Origin: Cercospora beticola
Lineage: Eukaryota; Ascomycota; Dothideomycetes; Mycosphaerellales; Mycosphaerellaceae
NCBI RefSeq assembly: GCF_033473495.1
Contig: NC_088941.1
Location: 930,001-994,000, forward strand
DNA: 64,000 bases
Direction of reading: 5' to 3'
Positions within the stretch are counted from its first letter, which is position 1, and every line of letters begins with the position of its first letter. Below the pieces are notes generated by a model, which was not told where the DNA came from, searched no databases, and saw nothing but the letters and a program-made list of their open reading frames with translations. The position numbers and the translations under genes are program-made. Below are positions 45,615-56,488 of the stretch, one piece after another.

Positions 45615-46627
45615 TTTGCTGATGATGAGACTTGTGTTTTGAGGAAGTCGGCGTGAGCAGCTTTTGATTTGCTTCTGAGCAGCGTGCTTTTGCGAGTAGG
45701 TGGTAGTTGGTGTGCTTGAGGTCTGGTGACGCTGTTGAACTTGCTCTTGTTGCATTGTATGAACAACAACATCAGACGTGAGAAGCAACCCTTAAATATC
45801 GCCGCTGATAGAACCATTCTCAGAGCACGGCTTTGCCATGCACGCCATGTCTAGTAGATGTCTTGACCCAAGAGCCACGGATCTTGGATCTTCTCGAGAT
45901 TTGCATGCTTTGGCGCCATGCAGGAGTCTCGGGTAGAGACTGATTGCTTGAAAATCAAAGAGAGTATGCTGTCAACGAGCCATGAGTATTGCAACATACT
46001 TGCACACTCTGTTCGCTCTGCTTTGTTGCTGCGTTTTCTTGTCTCGAACTAGCTGACGTCTCACTTGCGTGCAGTGGCGAAGCATTTTGAGGACACTGTG
46101 ACATAATGCAGAGACTGAGAAGGCCGTGAGAAGCGGGAAGGCGCATACGCATGTCTGTGAGCACTGCAGACACCCGTCCGCACGTCCCCGAACAATGCAG
46201 CCAGACTGTACGAGTGTGAAGCCTTGTCGAAAATAGTCGACCGACAAAGCCAATCGAAATGAGACAGCAGCAGAAAGTCTTCTGCCCCACCTGTGTTTTG
46301 TGTCGATCAGCCAGATTCCAGAATGATCCCTGTCACAAAAGTCAACTTCACCTTGACGGAAACGCCAAGACGTCACCCAGTGTCGCAGACAGAGAGGGTC
46401 CAAACTCAGAGGAAAGCTTGCAGTCTGTTCACGATAGCATTCTGCATTGTCTTCCCTAGCTATTATCAATCCTATCAACCATTTCTCGTGTGAAACCGCA
46501 ACCTCTGTTCCCAAAAGCTCGCTGCATCCCATCGCATCATGCTCCTGTTTTGTCGACATTCAAAGTCGTCGCGTCTTTAGCAAGGTGTAACTGCCACTTT
46601 CCGTCTCTAGTGACCAGCGAACGATAT
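45615..46627. other. Promoter of the membrane protein and intergenic DNA
   Basis: About 1 kb including the 45.6 kb gene leader and the 3' flank of the NTF2-like gene. Short frames on both strands (45955-46559) have no family resemblance. Confidence 0.45.
45792..45798 (-). promoter_or_regulatory. TATA-like box of the membrane-protein gene
   Basis: TATTTAA on the minus strand, about 180 bases before the preferred Met at 45614 and about 40 before the alternative at 45755. Confidence 0.4.
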
Positions 46628-47281
46628 CTAATTTGAGCACTGTGGCTGGAATTCTCCCAAGCTGTAAAGCCAGGCGCCAGAGTTGAACTCCGAGTAGACA
46701 GTGCTGATGATCCATGGCTCCTGGCCGCCATTTTGACAGACTTCCATGACGACAATACCAGTGACAGGCTGAGGTGGCTGCACATTTGTTGCCGGCTCTG
46801 GTGTCATCCACCGCATGGTGACGGAGTCGCAGTTGTGCCAGACGTTGAGAATCGTGAAAGGAATGTTCGCCTGAGAGCCTTGACCAGCCTGGAAGTCTTC
46901 AAGGGATGTGAAAGTTGGTTGGCCGAGGATTTCTGGTCCCTGTGGGCAGCCTTTATTGATCAGAAAGTTGACGCCATCGGAGTAGTCGACGAAGTCTGGC
47001 GAGAGGAAAGCTGCGGCGGATTCATTGGAGTAGTTGGTGATCAGGGTGCGGAAATTCTCGGCGACTCGTTGGGCTGCGGCGTTGTCCATGCATGGTTGAC
47101 CATTTGGACCAGCGCACTGCTGCGGCTTGGCAGCTAGGGCGTCATTGTTTCCAGAGGAGCCGCCGTTGTTGCCGTTCATGTTGTTGCCACTGTGTGCAGC
47201 GTTGGCGTTGTTGCCCTGTGGCTGAGGGGCAGCGAACGCAAAGGCTAGAAAGCCACAGAGAGCGAAGACGGGGCCGCGCAT
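46628..47281 (-). CDS. Secreted NTF2-like domain protein
   Basis: 217 residues, single exon. The signal peptide is MRGPVFALCGFLAFAFA, followed by an Asn/Gly-rich spacer (GNNMNGNNGGSSGNN, about residues 27-47). The domain from about residue 58 begins CAGPNGQPCMDNAAAQRVAENFRTLITNYSNESAAAFLSPDFVDYSDGVNFL, the helix-then-strand start of NTF2/SnoaL-like folds, and ends in three beta strands (VTGIVVMEV, EPWIISTVYSEFNSGAWLYSLG). Such proteins are secreted by many filamentous fungi. Some of the fold are enzymes, but no active-site set can be assigned here. Four or more Cys suggest disulfides. Confidence 0.8.
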   Translation of the reverse strand: MRGPVFALCGFLAFAFAAPQPQGNNANAAHSGNNMNGNNGGSSGNNDALAAKPQQCAGPNGQPCMDNAAAQRVAENFRTLITNYSNESAAAFLSPDFVDYSDGVNFLINKGCPQGPEILGQPTFTSLEDFQAGQGSQANIPFTILNVWHNCDSVTMRWMTPEPATNVQPPQPVTGIVVMEVCQNGGQEPWIISTVYSEFNSGAWLYSLGEFQPQCSN

Positions 47282-48808
47282 GGTTGATTCGGTCTTTCAG
47301 TATAGTCCTTGATTGTGGTGTAGGATGCGTACTATGTCGTGATGAATCTGGAATGAAGCGAGCGGAAGTCTGTAGTGTAGAATGGGTTTGTGCTGGATGG
47401 AGTGCAATGCAATGGGGTCAGTCACAATGTATATGTATGCTGCTGTTGCCACACATGTCGCGCTTCGGCTAGGCAAGTGTGAGAGCGGTTGCATTAAGGA
47501 CCGAACAGTTTCCTCCTATCTTGCTGCAATAGGCACGCTGTGACAGGGACCAACTGGCAACGTCTCTCACCGTTTAGATAGGTATGCAGGGTATCTGTTG
47601 TAGCTGTGGCAAGTAGTGTTTGTTTTAGCCTACTAAGTTAGAGCTTGGCAGAGTCGAATTTCGAGCACATGCAAGGGTGTTCCATGGCGTTGTTGCGCAC
47701 TGTAGATAGTGGAATCTGATCACGCTCACTGGGCTTGAAGGCGAAAACAGGTAATGCAGGCGGCCATGTTCCTTCTAGAGGTTGTTTGGCGAACGCGAGT
47801 GGTATGCCGTACGGCCAGACTCCAGCGAACTAAATCGTAATGATCAATTCTCCAGCGCTGTGACAAATCCACTACATACCAACAACACAGTTGATTGCAT
47901 GTGTGTGATGGAGTTTTGGCGTCTGCTTGACTCTGTCGCATAGGGCTTGACTCTGTGACAGAACGCAAATTAGCTGGCCTTGAGATCCACATCTGCGGAG
48001 AACTTACGAGCCACGGGGCAAGTCGTATCCTGAATGCAGAGACCCACGATACTGTGGAAGAAGCCGGATAGCTGTGGCGAGTCTCGATAGCCTTTGCAAG
48101 TATAGGAAACAGTAGCTGTCTGGGCGAACATTGACGTGATTGCAGTACTTCGTGCTCTGGTCCAGGTGTTCCAGACCACTCTGGTGAGCAAGATGCTGTC
48201 CTTGATAGAGCATGCAGTGGACGTGACGCACACCCGCCTTGATCACGAGTCTATCGCACGGTATCCAGAGGCCGCGACGACGAGCGTGTGACAGCAGCGA
48301 GCCACTTGTCCGAGGCAAGATGCCGCCTCAAAAGGCGGTGCTCCGCAAGTGCTTGTGCGGTGCCCACAAGGAGGGGCACATCAAGCGTGTAATGGCCATC
48401 ATCTGCTTTACGATGAATGGGAAGAACAGTCTCGCAGTCGTCGTCGTCCAAGCCGAAGGTGGACTGGTTGAAGGAGCGGCTTTCGTGTTGGCAAAGGGAG
48501 GTCGAAAAAGCGGTCGTCGGCGCTTGATCAGGATGCCAAGAGAAGAGATGTCCGTCATAGCTCCGAGCTCGAGTCTCTCACATGCGGTCACTTCACGCGC
48601 CAGTCGCGAGCTTCCGTACCTATTCACCTTTGTATGCCTGACTAAGGCTTTCTTCTGTCCTCAAAGCCTCGTAGCCCTTTACCTTTGTACTTAACCTACA
48701 AAGTCTTTCTCCTCCAGACCTCAACCCCAAAAGCTTTGCCTGCGATAAAACCGCAGCAAACCCGCTCGTCAGCAGCCTGTCCTGCATACACTCCCTCGCA
48801 CAACAGAC
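47282..48808. other. Intergenic, no supported gene
   Basis: 1.5 kb between the divergent NTF2-like gene and UFD1. Open frames at 47970-48627 on both strands overlap one another and show no family. The final 100 bases are pyrimidine-rich UFD1 leader. Confidence 0.45.
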
Positions 48809-49915
48809 ATGTCGTACTATTACGACAACAACGATCCCCTCGCAATGTACCGCGCCGGCGTCATGGGCCGTGGCGTTGGCGGGCGCCCTCGCCGCTTCGA
48901 CGAATACTACCGCTGCTATCCTATCGCCATGATGCCTGGTCCTGAGCGCGACGCCGCCAACCACGGCGGCAAAATGTTCCTACCAGCCTCAGCTCTCGAC
49001 AAACTCACGCAACTCCACATCGAATATCCTATGCTCTTCGAGCTGATCAACGGCTCAAAAGAGACAAAAACACATGCTGGTGTACTCGAGTTCACAGCGG
49101 AAGAGGGTCGATGCTATCTTCCCTTCTGGATGATGCAGACACTCATGCTGGAGCCGGGCGACCTGATTCAGACCAAGAGCACGAGTCTGCCGCCTGGACG
49201 CTTCATCAAGCTTCAACCACAATCCATCAACTTCCTCGACATCTCCGACCCGAAAGCCGTGCTAGAACAGGCATTCCGTGGCTTCAGCTGTATGAGCAAA
49301 GGCGACGTCTTCACTTTCAGCTACAACGACACTGTCTACGAAATCGCAGTATTGGAGGTGAAGCCAGAGAATGACAAGACCGCAATCAGTGTACAAGAGA
49401 CGGATTTGGAGGTCGACTTCGCGCCACCTATCGGATATGAAGAGCCAAAGCTCAGCGGAACGAGCACGCCACACAGCATCAACTCGAAGATGGGACAAAT
49501 GGGCGGAGGCATGCATGTGCAAGGCAGCATGGCGCAAGCGATCAACTACAACGCCATCAAGCCAGATTCAGATCAAGCAGCAAAGGGCCACGAGAAGGCG
49601 AGCTCACATTTCAGTGGTGCGGGGCAGAGATTGGTCGCGAAGAAGGGCAAAGGCACAGCAGCGACACCTGCGTCGACCCCGGGAACAAGCACGCCGATTT
49701 CGAACGCTGGAGGCGGAGTCGCGATTCCGGGCATGGCCCCGAGATCCACGAAGCACCGCAACGGACCGCAACCACTTCGTCTCCCACCCAACAAGCTCTT
49801 CTTTGGCTACGAGATCAAGCCGGTGCCGAACAAGGACGGGCAGCAGAGCGAAGAAGAGCAGAGCAAGAAGCAGAATTTCGAGGGTCAAGGCAACACACTG
49901 CGAAAGAAGAAATGA
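48809..49915 (+). CDS. UFD1: Ubiquitin fusion degradation protein 1 (Cdc48 cofactor)
   Basis: 368 residues, single exon. With Npl4, Ufd1 recruits ubiquitylated clients to the Cdc48/p97 ATPase for ER-associated and nuclear protein degradation. The N-terminal double-psi barrel domain (about residues 27-205) is complete: FDEYYRCYPIAMM, GGKMFLPASALDKLTQLHIEYPMLFEL, HAGVLEFTAEEGRCYLPFWMMQTL, and LPPGRFIKLQPQSINFLDISDPKAVLE. It is followed by YEIAVLEVKPEN and VQETDLEVDFAPPIGYEEP. The C-terminal half is low-complexity but keeps LRLPPNKLFFGYEIKP, the short Cdc48/Npl4-binding stretch, near residue 330. A Gly/Met-rich insert lies at about 230-250. Confidence 0.96.
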   Translation: MSYYYDNNDPLAMYRAGVMGRGVGGRPRRFDEYYRCYPIAMMPGPERDAANHGGKMFLPASALDKLTQLHIEYPMLFELINGSKETKTHAGVLEFTAEEGRCYLPFWMMQTLMLEPGDLIQTKSTSLPPGRFIKLQPQSINFLDISDPKAVLEQAFRGFSCMSKGDVFTFSYNDTVYEIAVLEVKPENDKTAISVQETDLEVDFAPPIGYEEPKLSGTSTPHSINSKMGQMGGGMHVQGSMAQAINYNAIKPDSDQAAKGHEKASSHFSGAGQRLVAKKGKGTAATPASTPGTSTPISNAGGGVAIPGMAPRSTKHRNGPQPLRLPPNKLFFGYEIKPVPNKDGQQSEEEQSKKQNFEGQGNTLRKKK

Positions 49916-50180
49916 GGGGTGTAATGCGATGAACGATTTGCGAATGCCATGATACCTACCACGGATGAACTGATGACTCTGCATTTTGGGCCTGTGCACA
50001 TAGACTGGGGCAACAGCATAGCGCAGGCGTTTTGGAGACCACTTTTGGGATAAAATGCGAATGCAGACAGCATGGACTGACATGCAAGATGTCGCTTCGT
50101 AGTACAGTGTAGCTGCTGTAGCTTGTGAAAATGCGCCATGACCGGCGACTTCGTTATCATGCTCGTTTCTTGTCCTCAAT

Positions 50181-51536
50181 TTAGAACTCCCACCACCTGT
50201 CATCAAACACTTTCAATGTAGCCTCTCCGACATCGTTTCCGACAACAGATCCGACGTCTGACGCGAACTGGAAATGGATCTAGAAGTGAGTCAGCACGCC
50301 GTCCTGTAGCCAACAAACACTTTGAAGCAAAACTTACGCCCCCAAAGATTCGACTATCTCCATTATCCTTCACAGCCTGCTGCAAACTTGTGTATCGCCT
50401 CTGAATCACTCCACGCCCAGTAGCATTCGTACTAAGCAGCGTATCGATCGTATCAGACCCATTATTCCACGCCTTGATCACAGCCGCCGCAGCAGCCCCA
50501 AAACACGCATGCGTGGAAGTATACTCCTGGTGATTTGGCGTAGGACTCAGCAGAGGCGTCCATTCCGGATCCGAAACATTATTACCACTTGGCAACCAAA
50601 CATCTGTTCGACGAATAGCAGTCACAGGCCTCCAAGCATTATAGAAAGATTTGGAATCCCAGCCGGCGATCGCGGCGTTCGCCAAGGCGTAATTGAGTTG
50701 TGCTGCGAATTTAGCTGAGCTGAGAACGTCGGTGGCGTATCTGTTTGCGAGAACGTTGTAGGCGAATCTACTCCAGATGATGGGAGAGGATTCACGCCAG
50801 AAGTAGGCGGTTTCGGTGTTGTATTCTGTGCGCTCGGTGGAGTTTTGTTCGCCTTGGGCTTTGACGTAGTTGAGGATGCCTTCGTATTCTTCGGAGTCGA
50901 TTGCTGGTGGTGGAGGGGCACGAAAGCGTGTGATGTTGCCAATGCCGCCGAAGGTACGAAGATAGCGGGCTTGAGGTGTGTCAGGAGCCGTGAGACCTCC
51001 TGGAGTGCGTTGATAGACACCTGGTTCCTCTGGTCCATAGACATACTGAACGAAGTTATCGAGAAGATCGCCTTGTCGTGCTGTGGTCACTCTGAGAGCA
51101 GCAGCCTGGCCGATTTCTGCAGCTCTTCTGTAATCATCACTTGTGTGATTGATGCCGATCCGAGCAGTGATATTTGACATCTTATCATAAATGTTGGCGA
51201 AGTTGCGTGTGCCGTGGAAAGTCCATGTCAATGCATTGTGAGCTGCATGACTGACAGCCAGTTGCTGGAATGCTAGCTCTTCATCACGACTTTGCAAAGC
51301 TGCGACGTAGACTGAGGCGTGCACGATGGCAGTAAACCAGCCAGAGGGAGGAGATTGAAGACCTCCGATCAGACTGTTATTCGCCAGGGAAGATGATTGA
51401 TCAACCCTACATTCAATTAGCTGGCCAATCTGATCCCAGAAGAAACTGCAACTTGCCAATATGCTACGACATCGCCATCGTATTGAGCTTGCCCAAAGGC
51501 CGCGCTAAGCACCGTCAGCAGCACGGAGAGCTTCAT
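50181..51536 (-). CDS. Secreted vanadium-haloperoxidase/PAP2-like protein, 3 exons
   Basis: 415 residues from exons 51536-51457, 51406-50338 and 50279-50181. Exon 1 carries a signal peptide (MKLSVLLTVLSAAFG) and YDGDVVAYW. Intron 1 is of the rare GC-AG class (donor GCAAGT): only that join gives YWVDQSSSLANNS. The vanadate/phosphate site motifs are present: KSFYNAWRPVTAIRR (Lys and Arg), PTPNHQEYTSTHACFG (His), and DSRIFGGIHF, in which the last His lies across intron 2. That gives the Arg and His of the third motif, so reading through intron 2 would lose the axial His. Vanadium haloperoxidases oxidise halides with peroxide; acid phosphatases share the fold, so activity is not certain. The central motif has THAC where Ser-Gly-His is usual. 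Confidence 0.88.
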
Positions 51537-52230
51537 CTTGCAAAGCGTACGAATAAATTGTGAACAACGAAAACTCGAGCCGAGCAAGAAGACAGACTTA
51601 TCTTCATTCTGAGCCTCTGACGTCCCTACATCATCTCATGCTTCCTGAGGATGGCGCGATGCCAAATGGATGCATTCTAAATATTGAGCCTCGATGATCC
51701 TTATAGGCTCGAAGCTATTCAAGACTTCTCGGCGCAGGGCCAAGAGGCGGCAGCCGTAGCACCAGCCTCTTCCGGTGCGTAGCACAAGCAAATCGAAAAG
51801 CATCATGGATGTGCACGATGTGATTTTGTCCGATTTGATGATCTGTGACGATGGTGGTGCATTGTTCAAATACGGGTTGAGGTATGGAGTGCAAGTGGAG
51901 GAAAGTATGATGAAGTGTGCATACCGGCTGCGTAGTTCTTAGCACATATCACAGCTGCCAATTTTCTGGCCTTACTTGCAACCAGGACACCTTCTTCACT
52001 TGACGACTTCAAGTGAAGAAATAGCAATGACCCACTCTTCAACATGACTTCCGCAGGCAGCAGCTCTTGCATGTGGTCGTGCACCTGTCATATCTTACTG
52101 ATATACGACTACCCTTGACGTAACTTACACTCGTCGCGAGAGGAGACCCCAACAAGCTCAAAGAGATTCAAACCCACCAAACTCGTGTTCCAAGCACACG
52201 CAGATAGACAACAGCGCCTGAGTCACAGCC
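51537..52230. other. Divergent intergenic space
   Basis: About 690 bases serving as promoter for the haloperoxidase-like gene (minus) and BMT2 (plus). No gene is seen. Confidence 0.5.
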
Positions 52231-53223
52231 ATGGCCATCCAACGCAACAAGCAGAAGCGCGAGGCAATCCTCAAGGCCGGCCGCCCACCCCTCGCCAAGA
52301 AAACCAACCAGAAGAAGATGTCCTCCAAAGCCACCCAGAAGACCATCGTTACTTTCCACCAACTTCAAAAAGACCTCGCAGCCGCCAAAGCCAAGAAGAA
52401 CACCACATTAGCAACCATCATTGAATCTCAGCTCCATGCTCTCGGCGGAATTAAAGCCTACCAAGCCGCTTCAATCCAAGGCCAGTCTGCCGACCGTGGC
52501 GGGGATTCCTCTCTGGTCTTGATGAAGTGGCTCGACTCCGTGAAGCGCGATCTCAGTGAGCTGCGTCCAAAGTTCAAGATGCTTGAGGTCGGAGCTCTGA
52601 GTACCAAGAACGCGTGTTCGAAGTCTGGATGTTTCGAGATCACTCGGATCGATCTCAATTCTCAGGCACCGGGTATCTTGCAGCAGGATTTCATGCAGAG
52701 ACCGCTGCCTTCTAGCACCTCATTGGAAGCTGACGAGGAGAAATTCGATGTGATCTCGCTGAGTCTGGTGTTGAACTTCGTACCTTCGGCTGCAGAGAGA
52801 GGAGAAATGTTGCGGCGGACGACCGAATTCCTGCGGCAGCGGCAGGTAGAGGACGACTCCGATGGAATGTCCTCAGAGGCATCGTCAGAGACTTTCTCCT
52901 CATCACCCATTCGAACGATAACTGCAACAGACGAGAGCGCCCTCCCTACTTCTCTGACGAACTACCGCTCGACCCTCTTCCTCGTCCTGCCGGCTTCATG
53001 TGTGCTCAACAGCAGGTACTTCAACGACGAACGTCTCACTCTCATCATGGCTTCTCTGGGCTATGCCCTGCTCGAGCGCAAGACAAGCTCCAAGCTAGTC
53101 TACTACCTCTGGCAGCTACGCGACAAGCCAGCTCCTCCGCGTGAGCAGAACTTCAAGAAGCTCAAAGTCCGAGATGGACCGGGCATGAACAACTTTCACG
53201 TCGAGTTGAAGCCAGAGACTTGA
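52231..53223 (+). CDS. BMT2: 25S rRNA adenine-N1 methyltransferase Bmt2
   Basis: 330 residues, single exon. Bmt2 makes m1A in 25S rRNA (m1A2142 in yeast) in the nucleolus using S-adenosylmethionine. The N-terminus is basic (RNKQKREAILKAGRPPLAKK), fitting nucleolar RNA binding. Then come the Bmt2 block LGGIKAYQAASIQGQSADRGGDSSLVLMKWL (about residues 71-101), the SAM-binding motif KMLEVGALS, the acidic-loop strand ITRIDLNSQAPGILQQDFMQRPLP, and FDVISLSLVLNFVP, the family counterpart of the catalytic strand 4. An acidic Ser-rich insert at about 205-235 is longer than in short family members. A typical C-terminus RDGPGMNNFHVEL follows. Confidence 0.92.
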   Translation: MAIQRNKQKREAILKAGRPPLAKKTNQKKMSSKATQKTIVTFHQLQKDLAAAKAKKNTTLATIIESQLHALGGIKAYQAASIQGQSADRGGDSSLVLMKWLDSVKRDLSELRPKFKMLEVGALSTKNACSKSGCFEITRIDLNSQAPGILQQDFMQRPLPSSTSLEADEEKFDVISLSLVLNFVPSAAERGEMLRRTTEFLRQRQVEDDSDGMSSEASSETFSSSPIRTITATDESALPTSLTNYRSTLFLVLPASCVLNSRYFNDERLTLIMASLGYALLERKTSSKLVYYLWQLRDKPAPPREQNFKKLKVRDGPGMNNFHVELKPET

Positions 53224-54359
53224 GCAATTCTGACCCCCATCTCGAAGGTGGAAAATTTCATTCAACAGCACCGCTGGAGCATCACTGCGATCTTCTTCGA
53301 AGAGGAGTAATGGCATGCATTCGACTTGCCCGATTTCAGCCTTCCTCTTGGAAACATTAGTCACGGCCAAAGTGCTTCTCCGAGGGAAGACTCATCAGGA
53401 TGTGTTCTCTTGCAGCACACGTGAGCATTAGCATTGATTTACAACTGGCACAAACGCAAGATTCTTGTATCAAATGCATTCACGATCATACATACCCATC
53501 AAGGCGATAGCGGGCGGGACAAATGGCGCAAATGACTAGGAAGTACATCGCGAGACGCATATTTCACACATGATTGCGTAAATCACAATAGATACGCAAG
53601 AAACTTTTGAGCAGAGTATGAAAACATGCAAATTTCAGAAACCCGAGCCGGACGCTATCTACCTGCCCTTTCTTCTCCTTTCTCCACTTGGAACACCTGC
53701 ATACTCGACAGAAAACAGCAGTAGCAGTAGCAACAATGGTCGTCGTCAGGAGAAGCATCGCAGACAGACTTCAGGACTCGATTCTCATTTGTGCGCCCAT
53801 TCGCTTCCCTGCAATTCCGTTGAAAGTTCCACCGCCAGTTACGCCGTCTTCCCAGTTCACTTCAAACTCTGATCAAAAGAGGTCGTCGTCATTCATAGCA
53901 TACGGTCAGGCGCCACTGCCACTGTTTCGCAGAGGTTTGTTGGTGTGTGTTGTTGATTAAGATATATTTTGGTGATTTGTCGTTCGGTGGTGGTATCGGT
54001 GATGGTCGGTGGAGGCGCGCAAGAAGCAACAAGAAAAGCAAAGAGACTGCTAATCAGATTAAACGCCTGTCGATGCAAAGGAGGTTTGTGTGCGCGGTGT
54101 CTTGTCAACGTGGACAAATTCATAAGGAACGTGATGGTTGGTTTCTCGTCATGGCGGCGTAAGGGGAGGTAGATCTCCACGTGTGTCGGTGCAAAACTGT
54201 ACAAGTAGCCGCCGCCGCCGCCCGAATGAGGAGATCTATCGCTATCGAGTCTGATGCCAGATTGGAGCACTTCCAGTGTGATGTGATGCAAGTCGAGGGT
54301 ATCTCATGACTGCCGGCGCCATTGAGACGCACGCTCAGTGCATATCAGGGTCTAATCAT
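53224..54359. other. Convergent intergenic space
   Basis: About 1.1 kb between the 3' ends of BMT2 and NAP1. Small open frames overlap on both strands without coherent protein. A short CAGTAG/AGCAGT repeat lies near 53720. No gene is supported. Confidence 0.45.
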
Positions 54360-55876
54360 TTAGCTCTGTTTGCACTCAGCAGCCTCCTGCTTTGGCTTGC
54401 CACCCTCCTCCTACAGTCATGTTAGTACTTGTGGTTTCGAGGTCTTTGAGTCGACATGCCATCATACCTCATCTTCGTCCTCGTCCTCATCATCCTCGTC
54501 GCGGTCATCCTCGTCCTCATCCTCATCGTCCTCGTCTTCGAAGTCGTCCTCGTCGAAGTCATCGAAGCCTTGCTCGAATTGAAGAGCCTCACCAGTGAAC
54601 CAGTCAATCGCACGTGGGATAAGCTTCTCCTTGATGTCCTCGCCGAGCTGGTAGTCGAGCTCAAGCTTGGCTTCGATGTCGTCGTCGATCTCCTCGTCAT
54701 CGTCAGCCGGAGGCACTGCGGGGTTGAAGAAGTCGAAGAATGATGGTGTTGGAATCGTCTTCTTGACAATGCGGGTCTGCTTGGTGTCTGCGTCATATGG
54801 TCAGCTTGGCCTCAGTAATGCCGCGGATTGCGTGGCGCTTACTCTTGTTCCTCTGCTTCTTGCTCTCTACCTTGACCGTCAAGTCCTGACCGGCCTTCCA
54901 GTCGATCTTGTCGCCCTCGGCATGGTCGTAGATGAAATCACCACCGTAGCCGTTCTCTTCTTGATAGTAGTATGTCTTGGACAAGGTCTTGTTGCTGAAG
55001 AATGGGTTCTCGGAGAACTCGAAGATCAAGCGGAAGCCAGGGCGATCGAGGTACTCCATGCGGATGTCAGTGAGGAACTTGAGTGCTTCCTCGTCGCGGT
55101 CGGTAATGGTCTCGGCAAGCGATGAGTTCTTCATCGAGCTCAGCCAGAACTCTGGGATACCCTTTGCAGCATCTGCACCCTGAGCGTTCTTGTCTGCCTC
55201 TGCCTTGGCTTCTTCCGCCTCTTCATCTTCCTCGTCGTCTTCCTCGCCGGCCTCGACTTCGGCATCAGTGGGCTCGGCCTCGCCGTTGATGATCTTCGCA
55301 CGCTTCTCGTACAGTGGGGTAAACTTGGCGAAGAACTTCTTCTCGAGCTCGAGAACCTCCTCCTGGAACTGCGCCTCAAGCTTGGAGTGCTCTTTCTGCA
55401 CGCCCTTGAGACCAGCGACACGTCTTCGCACTGGCGCTGGCAGTGACTCGACGTACCCACTCGACTTGCCAATCAGGCCAGACAGCTTGTTCTGCATCAT
55501 CGAGACCAGACGAGGGTTCTGAGCGAAGATGGATGCGGCTGCTGCGCGGTCAAGGTCCTCTACACACGAACAAAATCAGACTCTGTGCCCGGTGGCGACT
55601 GTGAAAAGCTTGCTGCAGCGTACCTTCCTTCAGGCTCGTAAGGTTGGGTGCCTGAGCGTGCGATGAGATAGGGGCATTGTTGGCGGGGGTATTCTGCGGC
55701 GTTCTGGTATCCATGGTGTCAGTATGGTGGGTGGTGCGGTGCGAGCGAGTGGTGGGGCGGTGTCGAGCAGCGCGGCGGGCGAGGTGTTTGCGGTGTGTGC
55801 AAGGTTTGGTGTCAACAGAAGAGAAAACTTACGGCGCAGGCGGCTGGGCCTTGCTGTTATTGATATCTCGCGACAT
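54360..55876 (-). CDS. NAP1: Nucleosome assembly protein Nap1, 5 exons
   Basis: Histone H2A-H2B chaperone shuttling between cytosol and nucleus. Exons 55876-55833, 55703-55624, 55559-54843, 54787-54468 and 54410-54360 give 403 residues. A Met at 55713 could start a shorter form, but it lies in a convincing intron (donor GTAAGT, branch CTGAC, acceptor CAG); the join gives [21 protein letters not shown]. Family features: the dimerising helix ([30 protein letters not shown]), an acidic loop with [16 protein letters not shown], the earmuff domain ([26 protein letters not shown]), PSFFDFFNP, and a very acidic C-terminal tail. The last exon ends AAECKQS, a CaaX-like box as in human NAP1L1. Confidence 0.95.
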
Positions 55877-56159
55877 GACGTTGGGCGGAGCAGTTGGACC
55901 AACGAGTGACGGTGTGCCGATCGGTGCAGCTGCGCGAAGCGGCGAGTTGAGGGGACAGGTTGGTGGATTGAGATGTCGTTGAGAGTGAATGGAAGTTTTG
56001 AAGTCCCGCACCTTCTCCAAGCCGGGATTGGCCCATGCGCAACACCGACGACAGGGTCCACGCGCTTGCAGACTCTTGTCGTGACCGGATGGCGCAGAGC
56101 TCCCCGTGTCGACCATTGTTGTTCATCAGCTCTCACCGATACACAACACACGATCCACC
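55877..56159. promoter_or_regulatory. Shared promoter, NAP1 / TIM8
   Basis: 283 bases between the two divergent starts. No TATA box is evident. Confidence 0.5.
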
Positions 56160-56488
56160 ATGGACAACCTCTCCATCAACCCCGATTTGGCCAACAACCT
56201 GTCCGACAAGGATAAGAAGGACCTGCACCAGTTTATCCAGGGCGAGAGCCAAAAGGCAAACATCCAGAACATGGTGCACGACCTGACAGGTACTTCTTTC
56301 GCTTCGCGCATTCGCGTGATATGCATATCTGACTTGCGCTAGATCGTTGTTTCAAGAAATGCATCACGTCCAAAATCTCACAAGGCGGGCTGGACCGATA
56401 TGAAGAGCCTTGCATGCGCAACTGCGTTGACAGATTCATGGACGCCAGCCAGGCGGTCGTAGAGCACATTCAGAAAATGCAACGATAA
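56160..56488 (+). CDS. TIM8: Mitochondrial intermembrane-space chaperone Tim8, 2 exons
   Basis: 91 residues from exons 56160-56289 and 56343-56488 (intron 53 bases, phase 1). Small Tim protein that, with Tim13, escorts hydrophobic precursors to the inner membrane through the intermembrane space. The twin CX3C motif is intact: CFKKC and CMRNC, separated by 15 residues, forming two disulfides via the Mia40 pathway. Flanking helices FIQGESQKANIQNMVHDLTDR and RFMDASQAVVEHIQKMQR match the Tim8 class, with the FIQGES-type first helix. No cleavable presequence, as expected for this import route. Confidence 0.92.

Noticed and set aside
55704..55713. NAP1 start at the Met at 55713
   Set aside because: The Met lies between a good branch site and acceptor; the upstream exon joins in frame to give the family-like PAPTPQNTP start.
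55630..56151. Minus-strand frame of 173 codons over the NAP1 first exons
   Set aside because: Different frame from NAP1; it overlaps the introns and promoter.
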